Shown piece by piece: positions 50,122 through 59,345 of a DNA stretch of 64,000 nt (positions are counted from its first letter, which is position 1; the number at the start of each line of letters is the position of its first letter). The notes beneath the pieces are model-generated. The model was not told the DNA's origin and ran no database searches. It saw only the letters and a program-made list of their open reading frames with translations. The DNA is taken from assembly GCA_046329585.1 (NCBI GenBank), contig JAXLUI010000001.1:3038001-3102000 (forward strand). The letters run 5' to 3'. The stretch is from DLKC01 sp002478885 (GTDB lineage: Bacteria > Bacteroidota > Bacteroidia > Chitinophagales > Chitinophagaceae). The translations under genes and the position numbers were made by a program.

Positions 50122-51822
50122 CTATTTGATAAGCAGCATTTTTTTGCTGTCGATTTTTTTACCGGCAACGATCAAGGTGTAATAGTATGTACCTGCGGCG
50201 AGTTCACCCGCATTAATGGAAACGGAGCCGGAGCCCTTGTTTACCAGCGCAAATGTTTTTACGGTATTGCCATTGGTATTGGTAACAACGATCTGTGCTG
50301 CGGAGGCTGATGCAGGTACGTTGTAACGTATTACCGTGTTGCTGTTAAAAGGATTGGGTGCGTTTTGTTCGAGGGAAGCGCCGGAAATGTTTACAGACCT
50401 CGCATCGCTTGCATCTGAACTGGCAATCACTGCTGCATTGCTATTGTTAACCTGTTGTGTAAGTGCTTCTATTTTTTTATTTTGCTCTTCGATCATTTGT
50501 TGTTGTTGCTGCATACCTTTTATCAGAACAGGAATAATATCAGCATACATAACGCCAAGATGTGCAGCCGGAACTTTTTCGGTTTTACCTGTTACTTCAT
50601 CTTTTTTTATTTCATAGTCTCTTACAACTTCAGGTAACACTGTTTTGAGTTCCTGGGCGATTAACCCGATTTTATCATCGCTGTTTGTTGCATTTTTCCA
50701 GTTGAATTTTACGGCGCGGAGTTTCATGATGTCTTTAAGGCCATAGTCCAGGTCCCTGATATTTTGTTTATCCCTGGCATCGGAAGTATTAATGGTGCCA
50801 TCCTGCGCCCAAACGGATAACCAGCGGAATGAGCTGTTCCCGACGTTGTGAGTGAGATCGTTATCAGGAGTGAAATCAGCATGACAAAGCAATTCCAGGG
50901 TATTGGTGCTAACGTTATCCTTTATGGTTTGCCCATCAAAAAAAGCCATCCCGTTTCCTGAAGTTGTTGCGGAAATATTTCCGCCCACTTTCAAAGCAGC
51001 ACCTGTTTGAACGTCGCCACCGGCGTTGTTCAAAAAGAGTGTTGCCGCAGCACCTGCATTTCTTCGCTGAATTTCATTGGCATCTATGGCGATGTTGGAG
51101 CCGGACACATCGCCTGCTACAATATAACCTCCACTGGCCAAAGTCACATCCGTTCCACCGACAACATGCAACTTTACGTCTGGCACCGTGGTACCAATAC
51201 CAACATCCCCATCTGACTGCACCCTGATTCTTTCTGTGTTGTTTGTGCGTATGGCAAGGCCGGCATTGTCAGTAGTACCAATAAAATTGTCTGATGCCGA
51301 AGTGCCACTGTTGCCATTGATACCCCAACGGTTTAATGGGGCTGTCAGCGAAAGCCAGGCAGTTCCGTTGTAGCCCTGGAAGTCGGTACCGGTCCAGCGG
51401 ATATTGCCGGCATTTGTAAGCGTACTGTTGCTTACCCTTAACCCCCCTGTAAATACCGCGTTTCCATCATTGGCGCCTACATAAAATACAGGCAACGCAG
51501 CACCGTCCCTAAACTCGTAGCGAAGGTTGGTTGAGTTAAAGAAAAGTCCATAATTGGGGTTGCCGCTGTACTGGAAAGCATAACGGTTACCGCTTACACG
51601 ATAACCCGAGGTACCAGTAAAACTTAAGTTACCGATTCCATCGAAAGACCCGTAATTGGCGGCGGCACCGAAGCGGCTGGTACCGATTACCTGCAGGTTA
51701 GCGGCGGGGGCTAATGTGCCAACGCCTGCATTGCCTGTTGTTGGAAAAGTGTTTGTTTGCGCATGCGCAATTGACGTGGTGATAGCAGCAGCTACCAGCA
51801 TCGTGATTTTAACCGTTCTCAT
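50122..51822 (-). CDS. Secreted S74 (endosialidase-chaperone) protein with T9SS sorting domain
   Basis: The 566-residue protein starts MRTVKITMLVAAAITTSIAH (signal peptide, ATG at 51822). The N-terminal two-thirds is repetitive beta-rich fibre-like sequence (GNAGVGTLAPAANLQVIG, DGDVGIGTTVPDVKLHVVGG). A peptidase S74 intramolecular chaperone follows: TINTSDARDKQNIRDLDYGL with catalytic-type Ser-Asp, and AQELKTVLPEVV. A coiled coil (MQQQQQMIEEQNKKIEALTQ) and a T9SS type-A sorting domain (LEQNAPNPFNSNTVIRYNVP to SKKMLLIK) end it. It is probably displayed at the cell surface. Motif B lies 108-128 bp upstream. Confidence 0.88.
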   Translation of the reverse strand: MRTVKITMLVAAAITTSIAHAQTNTFPTTGNAGVGTLAPAANLQVIGTSRFGAAANYGSFDGIGNLSFTGTSGYRVSGNRYAFQYSGNPNYGLFFNSTNLRYEFRDGAALPVFYVGANDGNAVFTGGLRVSNSTLTNAGNIRWTGTDFQGYNGTAWLSLTAPLNRWGINGNSGTSASDNFIGTTDNAGLAIRTNNTERIRVQSDGDVGIGTTVPDVKLHVVGGTDVTLASGGYIVAGDVSGSNIAIDANEIQRRNAGAAATLFLNNAGGDVQTGAALKVGGNISATTSGNGMAFFDGQTIKDNVSTNTLELLCHADFTPDNDLTHNVGNSSFRWLSVWAQDGTINTSDARDKQNIRDLDYGLKDIMKLRAVKFNWKNATNSDDKIGLIAQELKTVLPEVVRDYEIKKDEVTGKTEKVPAAHLGVMYADIIPVLIKGMQQQQQMIEEQNKKIEALTQQVNNSNAAVIASSDASDARSVNISGASLEQNAPNPFNSNTVIRYNVPASASAAQIVVTNTNGNTVKTFALVNKGSGSVSINAGELAAGTYYYTLIVAGKKIDSKKMLLIK

Positions 51823-51929
51823 AAGTGATTTTTTTTTGAGTGGTGTTTTAAAAAGCCTTGCGAACAGCCTTGCACGGCTGCTGCAAAACAATAACAATGC
51901 AAAGAGGCGGACTTTAACCGGCGTTTTCA

Positions 51930-51950
51930 ATACCCCAACGGGTGATTTTT
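51930..51950 (-). promoter_or_regulatory. Shared regulatory motif, copy B
   Basis: ATACCCCAACGGGTGATTTT, about 110-130 bp upstream of the S74 protein's ATG at 51822. It matches copy A at 19 of these 20 bases. Confidence 0.65.
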
Positions 51951-52053
51951 ATTTGCTGAATAATGAGAAAGGTGCAGAAGTGGGTGATGCGGACAGGCCG
52001 GCTGCAGTTCCAGGCAAGTTGAAGTGCAGTTATCGCGATGAAGAGGCGTATTT

Positions 52054-52701
52054 TCAGGAAAGGCCTTGTTGAATGGCTTTCATTATGGCTTCGCTGCGAC
52101 TGGCAACGTGTAGTTTTTTATAGATGTGTTTTACGTGGGTGCGCACTGTTTCGTAACTGATGTATGCTTTGTCTGCGATGGCTTTGTAGTTGTGGCCTTC
52201 CACCATTAATTTAAGCAGTTCTTTTTCGCGGTCGCTTAACTGGTAATCGCTGTTTGCCGGCGTAGCCAATATGATGTTTTTATTGGCAAAGAAGCCCAGC
52301 ACTTTTTTTGCCACGGCCATGCTCATTGGCGCGCCGCCATTGTATACTTCCGTAATGGCTTCGATGTATTTGTGTGGCGGGTCGTTCTTTAAAATGTACC
52401 CGGAGGCGCCTGCACAAAGGGCTTCAAAGATTTTATCGCTGTCGTTAAAAACGGTTTGTATCAGGATCTTGACTCCAGGAAAAGTGTCAGTGATTTTTTT
52501 TGAAACTTCAATGCCGCTCATACCCGGCATTTCAATGTCCATAAGGACTACATCGGGGTTGCTACGTTTTATATCAAGTTCCCAGCGGTTGCCGTCGGCA
52601 AATGCGCCGGTACAAATAAAGCCGGGCGTTCCATTCAAAATGGTTTGTAGTGCATCCCGCACCAGTTTATTGTCTTCAAATATGGCCACACGAATTTCCA
52701 T
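52054..52701 (-). CDS. NarL/FixJ-family response regulator
   Basis: The 215-residue protein has a receiver domain (VAIFEDNKLVRDAL with the acidic pair, phospho-acceptor D55 in VVLMDIEMPGMSG, K in the ILKNDPP region) and a C-terminal LuxR-type HTH (QLSDREKELLKLMVEGHNYKAIADKAYISYETVRTHVKHIYKKLHV, about 150-200). It lies 153 bp downstream of a propeller-type histidine kinase on the same strand, its likely partner. Two more orphan kinases of the same HisKA_3 class lie upstream. Motif C is about 150 bp upstream of its ATG. Confidence 0.94.
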   Translation of the reverse strand: MEIRVAIFEDNKLVRDALQTILNGTPGFICTGAFADGNRWELDIKRSNPDVVLMDIEMPGMSGIEVSKKITDTFPGVKILIQTVFNDSDKIFEALCAGASGYILKNDPPHKYIEAITEVYNGGAPMSMAVAKKVLGFFANKNIILATPANSDYQLSDREKELLKLMVEGHNYKAIADKAYISYETVRTHVKHIYKKLHVASRSEAIMKAIQQGLS

Positions 52702-52846
52702 TGGTTATGCTTTTTATGTTCCCGGCATGGTTTATAATGGTAGCCCCGCATGTAGGGGATTACGCCGCAATCTTCAACGCCCGGTTCTTTGTGGAGCAAT
52801 TGGGTATAAGCTTCTTCAAAACTAGCTGTTGTTGTAAATATTTCCC

Positions 52847-52866
52847 ATACCCCATCAGGTGATTTT
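52847..52866 (-). promoter_or_regulatory. Shared regulatory motif, copy C
   Basis: ATACCCCATCAGGTGATTTT overlaps the stop codon of the propeller kinase and lies about 150 bp upstream of the response regulator ATG. It matches copies A and B at 17 of 20 bases. Confidence 0.5.
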
Positions 52867-55800
52867 ATATTTTAGTGACAAGGAAGTTCCTTTTTCTTTT
52901 GCTGATCTCAAGGAATATGTTGCGTTCATTTCTTTTGCCCTTTTTTCCATATTGCCGAGGCCGTTGCCTTTTTTTATCATGGCTTCGTCAAATCCTTTTC
53001 CATTATCTGTAACAGAGAACTCCAGCATGCCATTTGATTCCTTTACCGAAAGCTCAAGGGTTGAGCCTTCGCTGTATTTGACGGCATTGTTGATGGCTTC
53101 TTTGCAGAAGAGATAGATATTGCGCCGGGATTCTATTGATAAATCCACCGGGTGCATTTTTGCGGGCAGGTTTAATACCACTTTCATTCCTTTTATGGCG
53201 CACATATCTCTTGCATATTCTTCCAGGCGCTGAATAAGTTTTGGCAAAGAATCCTGTTCAGGGTTTATGAGCCATACGATATCATTGAGTTTGTTCACCA
53301 TCTCACCAGAAGACTGCTGCATTATGTTTAAAGACCTCTCAACTTCAGCAGTATTTGCATTCTTTATTTGCTGTTTGGTCATGTGACTATACATAGCAAT
53401 ACCACTGAGCGTTGCTCCAACTTCGTCATGTAATTCCCGGCTGATGCGAGAACGCTCCTCTATTAATGCATTTTGCATACGGAGTTTTTCAACAAGCGCC
53501 TTTTTTTCTTTTATTAGTGCCTTAATACGCCACTTTACAAATACCCGGATCATTGAAATAAAGAGAATAATGTAAACACTATAAGCCCACCAACTGCGGT
53601 ACCATGGCGGCAATATCCTGAAAGTATAAACCAGCGGCTCACTCCAGGTACCCTCAGCGTTTTGGGCTTTTAATTTAAAAGTATAAGTGCCTTCAGGGAT
53701 GTTTCCAAAGGTGGCGGTTGATTGATTTGTAACCGGATTCCAGTCTCTATCATAACCTTCCAGTTTGTATTGATATTTTACCAGGGAATTTCTTTGGGTT
53801 TCTATTGCATTAAAATCAAATGAGATGGTATTGTGCGCATAGGGAAGTATAAGATTTTGCGGAATGGGATACCAGGGGGTGATGCTGTCAAATTTTATAT
53901 CTCCGAATTTATTCTCCATACTGTCTCTTTCGCTACTATTTAATAGTTTTTTTAGCGTAGTTGCTTCTTCAATAACGTTAGGAGCAGTTGTGTTGCTATC
54001 GACCTCAGGCACTTCCCATATGTGACTAGCAGGTAACAAATCATTCCAGCAAATATTTTCATTGTTTATTTTTATGCTTTGTAAAATAACGGTCAGGGGT
54101 TTAAGGTTTTTGTGAATTGCTTTATAATCGAATCGGACGAGGCCTGTTTTGTCTGAACCTGTGGCTATCCAGATAATTCCCCCACTGTCCATAAACATAT
54201 GAGTTACGTCTTGTACCGGGTAACCTGTTGAGGAGTTATAAATTTCAATTTGCGGAGTATACTCTTTTAACTGCTCATTACTTAAGTTGTTCTGAGCCGG
54301 TATGACTTCTTCTTTTCTGTTATCTTCTGTTAAGTTTGCATTAAAAGAAGTCAGCACCGCAAAGCCTGAATTAGTCCCAATAATGATGTTTGATGCTGAA
54401 TCAGGAATAATACTAGTGACTATATTATCAGGAAGCCCCTGTGCTACGGTATAATTATTAAAGTTTTCCCCATCATATCGGCTTACTCCACCGCCAAATG
54501 TAGCGAACCATAGATTCCCTGTTTTATCTTCTGCAATCCAGTATACTACATCGTTAGCCAATCCCTGAGCAGTAGTATAATTGGTAAAACTTTTGCCATC
54601 ATAACGGCTTACTCCACCATTACTGCCAAACCAAAGATTTCCTTTGTTATCCTCTGTGATGCACAAAATAGAATTATTGACCAGTCCCTGAAGCATTGTA
54701 TAATGAGTAATCTGCTTTCCATCATAACAACTTATTCCCGACATACGTGTACCGAACCATAGATTTCCTTTTTTATCTTCAAAGACGGTTCTTATCTCAT
54801 TGTCTGACAACCATGCTGAAGAGATATAATTTTTAAAGCTTTTGCCATTGTAGCAGCTCACTCCTCCGGTTGTACCGAACCATAAATTTCCTGCCTTATC
54901 TGGTACGCAGGCATTGACACGATTAGCGGCGAGTCCTTGTGCAACGGTATAATTGATAAAACTTTTTCCATCGTAGCGGCTTACCCCTCCCCGATTACTG
55001 CCAAACCAAAGATTCCCGTCCTTGTCTTTTGTCGTGTAAAATATATTGTTATCCGCTAGTCCATTTCTTGTTGTATAAGAGATAAAGCTTTTCCCTTCGT
55101 ATCGACTTACCCCGCCGCCAAAACTACCGAACCAGATATTCCCTATTGCATCTTCGGTTATGCTTTGAATAAAATTATTGGCCAGTCCCTGCTCAGCAGT
55201 AAAGTTGATGAAATTCCTGCCGTCATAGCGGCTTACGCCTCCGCCGCGGGTACCAAACCAAAGATCTCCGTTTTTGTCTTCAGCGATTTTATATACTGCA
55301 TTATTCGGAAGCCCCTCTGCGGTAGTATAATTGAAAAAATTTTTCCCATCAAAGCGACTTGCGCCACCTGCATCGGTACCAAACCATAGATTTCCTTTTT
55401 TATCTTGTAATATGCATCTGACTAAATTGTTAGCCAATTCCTGGTTAATAGTGTAATTGGTAAAACTCTTGCCATCATATTGGCTTATGCTACCATTGAG
55501 GGTGCCAAACCAGATATTTCCCGATTTATCTACGGTAATGCATCCAACATAATTATTAGGCAGTCCTTGAGCAGTTGTATAATTGGTAAAACTTTTACCA
55601 TCATACCGGCTTACTCCAAGGCGGGTACCTATCCAGATATTTCCTGATTTATCCTCTGCAATGGCATTAACATAATTATTAGGCAGTCCTTGAGCAGTTG
55701 TATAATTGGTAAAACTTTTACCATCATATCGGCTTAGCCCTCCACCAAAACTACCGAACCAGATATTTCCATATTTATCTTCAGTGATACACAAAATAGT

Positions 55801-56268
55801 GTTGTTGGGTGCCAACCCCTGCAAATTTGTATAAGTAGTAAACTTCTTGCCATCATATCGCGTTACCCCCCCGCCCTGGGTACCGAACCAAATATTTCCT
55901 GTTTTATCAATTATTGAGCAGTTGATAGCATCGAGGGGAAGCCCCTGATCAGCTGTGAAATTTTTGAAGAATCCAATGCCCTGCGCCTCAGGGGTTTTAG
56001 GCTTATGTGTAAAAGGATCAATGAATAAGTGAACAGATGCCGGTGCATTGGTAATGGTGCTTTCCGGTTTTCCTATTTCCTGCAATAGTGATATTACTGG
56101 TTTGGCGCTATCAGGAAGCGTTTTCAACACGACTACGTCGGGAGGAGTTGTTTTTATTTTCGCTTTGCCCTGTTCTGTATTCTCCTTTCTGCTTTCAGAG
56201 CAAGAAGAATTAACAAACAGCCCGATAAATATTGTGATAAAAATATTAGCTACTCTTATTAATGTCAT
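52855..56268 (-). CDS. Two-component sensor kinase with 14-blade propeller sensor
   Basis: The 1137-residue protein begins with a lipoprotein-like signal (FVNSSCSES). About 14 Reg_prop repeats of 41-43 residues follow, each ending in variants of GNIWFGTxGGGVSRYDGKSF and TNYTTAQGLPNN, enough for two seven-blade propellers. Then come a Y_Y_Y domain (ISFDFNAIETQRNSLVKYQY), one transmembrane helix (WWAYSVYIILFISMIRVFV), a HisKA_3 domain with His in RISRELHDEVGATLSG, and HATPase_c (DNGKGFDEA, GNGLGNMEKRA). There is no fused receiver or AraC domain, unlike the Bacteroides hybrid two-component systems. The separate response regulator is immediately downstream. Confidence 0.95.
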   Translation of the reverse strand: MTLIRVANIFITIFIGLFVNSSCSESRKENTEQGKAKIKTTPPDVVVLKTLPDSAKPVISLLQEIGKPESTITNAPASVHLFIDPFTHKPKTPEAQGIGFFKNFTADQGLPLDAINCSIIDKTGNIWFGTQGGGVTRYDGKKFTTYTNLQGLAPNNTILCITEDKYGNIWFGSFGGGLSRYDGKSFTNYTTAQGLPNNYVNAIAEDKSGNIWIGTRLGVSRYDGKSFTNYTTAQGLPNNYVGCITVDKSGNIWFGTLNGSISQYDGKSFTNYTINQELANNLVRCILQDKKGNLWFGTDAGGASRFDGKNFFNYTTAEGLPNNAVYKIAEDKNGDLWFGTRGGGVSRYDGRNFINFTAEQGLANNFIQSITEDAIGNIWFGSFGGGVSRYEGKSFISYTTRNGLADNNIFYTTKDKDGNLWFGSNRGGVSRYDGKSFINYTVAQGLAANRVNACVPDKAGNLWFGTTGGVSCYNGKSFKNYISSAWLSDNEIRTVFEDKKGNLWFGTRMSGISCYDGKQITHYTMLQGLVNNSILCITEDNKGNLWFGSNGGVSRYDGKSFTNYTTAQGLANDVVYWIAEDKTGNLWFATFGGGVSRYDGENFNNYTVAQGLPDNIVTSIIPDSASNIIIGTNSGFAVLTSFNANLTEDNRKEEVIPAQNNLSNEQLKEYTPQIEIYNSSTGYPVQDVTHMFMDSGGIIWIATGSDKTGLVRFDYKAIHKNLKPLTVILQSIKINNENICWNDLLPASHIWEVPEVDSNTTAPNVIEEATTLKKLLNSSERDSMENKFGDIKFDSITPWYPIPQNLILPYAHNTISFDFNAIETQRNSLVKYQYKLEGYDRDWNPVTNQSTATFGNIPEGTYTFKLKAQNAEGTWSEPLVYTFRILPPWYRSWWAYSVYIILFISMIRVFVKWRIKALIKEKKALVEKLRMQNALIEERSRISRELHDEVGATLSGIAMYSHMTKQQIKNANTAEVERSLNIMQQSSGEMVNKLNDIVWLINPEQDSLPKLIQRLEEYARDMCAIKGMKVVLNLPAKMHPVDLSIESRRNIYLFCKEAINNAVKYSEGSTLELSVKESNGMLEFSVTDNGKGFDEAMIKKGNGLGNMEKRAKEMNATYSLRSAKEKGTSLSLKYKIT

Positions 56269-56744
56269 TTGCTATTTATTGAATAATAAAAACTGCTCTA
56301 CAAATAATCAGCTTCCTCTCCATTTCAAAAAAAACGCCATCGCCCACTTTCGATTGCATAGTTAGTTTCGCCCGATTTCATCTGCACTTTTTTTCATATT
56401 TCCAAACCGCAATGCAACCCATCCGCGATTTACATGGATCGTAATTTTTAATGGGGGCATGCATTTAACATAATTTCTGCAGGATGCAGACGTGTAATCA
56501 TAGCCGGAGGTATTAAGGACAAAGAAGCAAAAATCATGATACCAATACTATTTTTTGAGTCTACTATCGGAAAAAACCAATATCTCCATAGGTGCAATAA
56601 CGGGTCTGCAGGAAAATAGAAAGTTGATTTTCCTTTTCGCAGCAGAAGTCTTTTGTTTTGGTGATTGAACATCTGGCACAGGATTGTGGGGAGCAAATGC
56701 TATCATGAATTTATGTTCTTTCAAGCGAATAACAAGCTGGATTT

Positions 56745-56930
56745 TAGAGTCAATGTAAAAAACCCCTTGTTTTCGTTGCGTCGCACTCTTTTACCGGATG
56801 CTATGAGTCATCAAGGCAAAACGTGAAAACTCAATCACCATTCACAAATGACGATTCACGAACAGAACGCACAAATGAGTGACACAAGGAACGATGCCAT
56901 AGGTGCAAAAGCCGGCCAACAAGCTGCACC
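56745..56930. repeat. Interspersed repeat, mixed back-to-back pair (copies 21 and 22)
   Basis: Copy 21 is inverted and canonical (core 56775-56786). Copy 22 is plus and variant (GAGTGACACAAG at 56877-56888, GCCGGCC near 56911). Between them are AATCACCATTCACAAATGAC words. The adjoining stretch 56269-56744 has no ORF that I can support; an 82-residue minus frame there starts with TTG and has no recognisable features. Confidence 0.8.
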
Positions 56931-57276
56931 TGGTCAATGGCGGAATGATAGGCATCAACAGCAAAAGCTGCCACTATTTTGTTCATATTATCGCTTATAT
57001 GATCGTTGCAGCGGTTGCCAATATTTCCTTCGTGTGTGTGCTGCATAACAGTTGAGTAGCTGTAATTGCCATTTTTTATGCCAAGGCCGACCTGTTTATA
57101 TGCATCCCGGAACGGTGAATTTGTTCATTCACTTCAATATTGCTGAGCATGAGGGCGGCCATGCGGATACAATAACACAATGTTTCGAATGCCCGGAACA
57201 AATCTTCTTTCAGTAACTGCAGGTCCCGGTGATAGCCTGAAGGGAGGTTGGCGGTCAAGACGGTAAGTGTTTTCAT
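56918..57276 (-). pseudogene. argH 3'-end remnant fused to the start of a kinase gene
   Basis: The minus strand begins MKTLTVL, the first codons of the TPR kinase gene, and passes directly into ANLPSGYHRDLQLLKEDLF, matching argH from about its residue 310. After EVNEQI about 66 bp are missing relative to argH (the ILTDEKYKYIFSVEEVNKL region), which shifts the frame. The match resumes as R-D-A-Y-K-Q-V-G-L-G and MQHTHEGNIGNRCNDHIS, and fades near 56918. It is a truncated, rearranged duplicate of the functional argH at 60965-62311 and cannot encode an active lyase. Confidence 0.85.
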
Positions 57277-57576
57277 ATTGCAGATTTGAGCATAGGTGAT
57301 GTTTATGTTTTAACCCGTAGAAATAACCGTGATCCCATCCTGTATTCAGTTTCCAGCCCTACTGCTGCACCGATTTCCTGGCCACGCTTTTTCATATTTG
57401 CCAACCCATTGCCTTTTTGGATGGTGGCTTCATTGAACCCTTTTCCATTATCTGCAATGGAAAGTTCGAGCGTATCATTTATTTCCCTCACTAAAAGTTC
57501 AAGGCTTGAACATTCACTGTGTTTTACGGCGTTATTGATGGCTTCCTTGCAGAAGAGATAGATGTTGTGACGGGTA
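57257..57576 (-). repeat. 320-bp direct repeat, copy 1 (kinase 3' end plus next-gene start)
   Basis: This block matches 59326-59645 without gaps and with only scattered substitutions. It spans the HATPase end of the TPR kinase, a 26-bp spacer and the first seven codons of the following frame. Divergence is abrupt at both edges. Confidence 0.85.
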
Positions 57577-59345
57577 GCCATACTAAGTTTGACTTCCGAC
57601 AGATTGGCATTAACCTTCACGTTTAAATGAATGTCTTTAGCACGGCACATGTCATTTGCATAATCTTCCAACTTCTGAACCAGCTTTTCCAGCGACTCCT
57701 GGGCGGGATTTAACAGCCAAACGATATCATTCAATTTTGCTACCATTTCGCTCGCAGATTGTTGCATGATGTTTAGCGACTTTTCCACGTTTTCCATTTG
57801 AGCAGACTTCATTTGTTCTTTGCTTAAGTGGCTGTACATAGCGATGCCGCTAAGTGTTGAACCTACTTCGTCATGCAGTTCCCGGCTTATGCGCAGCCTT
57901 TCATTTGCAATGGCCTGCTGGCTTTGTAACTTTCGTTTCTTTTTATACCGATAAAAGCTATAAAAGCCTGCAATTACGAGTAAACAAATACCGGCCAGCG
58001 CCAGTTTTTTCTGTTGGTTTTCTGCTTCTGCAAGTGTGGCGCTTAATTGATTTTGGGCAGAGAGTAATTTTATCTGGTCTTCTTTTTTCTGCGTTTCGTT
58101 TTTCAGATTTATTTCAGCGACAATCTGCGCCTGCGTCGAGTCAAAGTAAAGACGTTCTTCGGTTTCACTCTTCCTGGCAAAAAGCAACGCGGTTTTGTTA
58201 TCGCCCACTGCTTCGTAGCATACCGATAACATATTGCTGCATTCATATACTATCTTATGATCGGCAGTATCTGCTTTTGATAATGCAATTGTAACTGCTG
58301 TTATAGCTTCCTTGTAACGCTGAAGTTTAAACAAAGCCTCACCCAAATATTGATAGAATTGCAACAGTATTTTCGGCTGGCTTGTATGAGCACTGTCGGC
58401 TATTCCTTTTTTATACCAGTTTATTGCTGCGTTATAGTCTTTTAAACCGGCGTAGGCGAGACCCATATTCAAGTAGTTGTCTTGCAGGTTAGTGGAATCT
58501 TTTACCCGGGCCATTAGTTGCAATGCAATTTGCGCGTGGTGAATTGATGAGTCGTATTGTGCAAGTGCATAAAATGAATAGCCCATTGCATGATGGGCCT
58601 GGATCATTTGACTGTATCCTTGCAGTGTCTCATATATAGGCAGTGACATGCGGAAATATTCGAGCGCAATTTCATTTTTTTTCAAAGACTGGTAAGCGAT
58701 GGCCGATTGAAGGTATTCATCAGCTAACCTCGGAAAATCACTCATTTCTTTTGCCAGCATAATCGCGCTGTCGGAATATACGATGGTGCTATCGGGCTTT
58801 TTTTTCGCATAGTAGATACCTGACATATTACTATAAAATAAAATGGCGTTCTCTTTTTGCAATGCCGAATCGGTAACATTCTTATTGTAACTGTTGGCAA
58901 GGCGTGAAAGAATTATTGCCGAGTCAGGCTTGTTGACCATTGTATAGTTGTCGGCGGCATTACTGCAGGCTGTTACAGCATTGTTGTAGTCTTTTGCTGA
59001 AAGGAAAATTTCTGCGGCCCTGAAAAAATTATTTGTCGAGATGCCCATGTTTCCATTAAAGCGCTGAATCAGCCCGATGCTGTTACACGCTTTACCCTTT
59101 CCCCACGCATAATTTAGTTTATTGCTCAATGTAAGCTGGAGGGATGCGTAGTTCAATGCTCCATCATAATCGTAATGGCGCATGATCTTTATTATTTCAA
59201 AATAGGTTTTAACCTTATTTGTGTCTTCCTGTTGGGCTTGCAGCGTTTTTAGCAATGAATCTATTTTTTGGTCCTGTGAAAAAGCTGTTGATGGCAGTGC
59301 CAACAGGGCAAGGGACAAAAGCAGCAGGACGGTAAGTATTTTCAT
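57303..59345 (-). CDS. TPR-containing sensor histidine kinase
   Basis: The 680-residue protein starts MKILTVLLLLSLALLALPST (signal peptide). It has a periplasmic TPR array from about 40 to 400 (YLNMGLAYAGLKDYNAAINWYKKG, YQYLGEALFKLQRYKEAITA), a coiled coil, one transmembrane helix (LALAGICLLVIAGFYSFYRY), a HisKA_3 domain with RISRELHDEVGSTLSGIAMY, and HATPase_c (SIADNGKGFNEA, GNGLANMKKRG). It likely phosphorylates a NarL-type regulator such as the one at 52054. Its last 91 codons are nearly identical to those of the next kinase, a sign of duplication or gene conversion. Confidence 0.94.
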   Translation of the reverse strand: MKILTVLLLLSLALLALPSTAFSQDQKIDSLLKTLQAQQEDTNKVKTYFEIIKIMRHYDYDGALNYASLQLTLSNKLNYAWGKGKACNSIGLIQRFNGNMGISTNNFFRAAEIFLSAKDYNNAVTACSNAADNYTMVNKPDSAIILSRLANSYNKNVTDSALQKENAILFYSNMSGIYYAKKKPDSTIVYSDSAIMLAKEMSDFPRLADEYLQSAIAYQSLKKNEIALEYFRMSLPIYETLQGYSQMIQAHHAMGYSFYALAQYDSSIHHAQIALQLMARVKDSTNLQDNYLNMGLAYAGLKDYNAAINWYKKGIADSAHTSQPKILLQFYQYLGEALFKLQRYKEAITAVTIALSKADTADHKIVYECSNMLSVCYEAVGDNKTALLFARKSETEERLYFDSTQAQIVAEINLKNETQKKEDQIKLLSAQNQLSATLAEAENQQKKLALAGICLLVIAGFYSFYRYKKKRKLQSQQAIANERLRISRELHDEVGSTLSGIAMYSHLSKEQMKSAQMENVEKSLNIMQQSASEMVAKLNDIVWLLNPAQESLEKLVQKLEDYANDMCRAKDIHLNVKVNANLSEVKLSMATRHNIYLFCKEAINNAVKHSECSSLELLVREINDTLELSIADNGKGFNEATIQKGNGLANMKKRGQEIGAAVGLETEYRMGSRLFLRVKT

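Noticed and set aside
52745..52765. GCCCC...GGGG element near 52750 as a fourth copy of the shared regulatory motif
   Set aside because: Spacing and flanks do not match ATACCCC...GGTGATTTT; it is likely a separate small hairpin.
52855..56268. Repeated DNA words within the propeller kinase
   Set aside because: The periodicity is in-frame (about 41-43 codons) and encodes propeller blades; it is a protein repeat and not a mobile or CRISPR element.
56448..56696. 82-residue minus-strand open frame
   Set aside because: It begins with TTG, has no recognisable domain and lies in a region of remnants and repeats.
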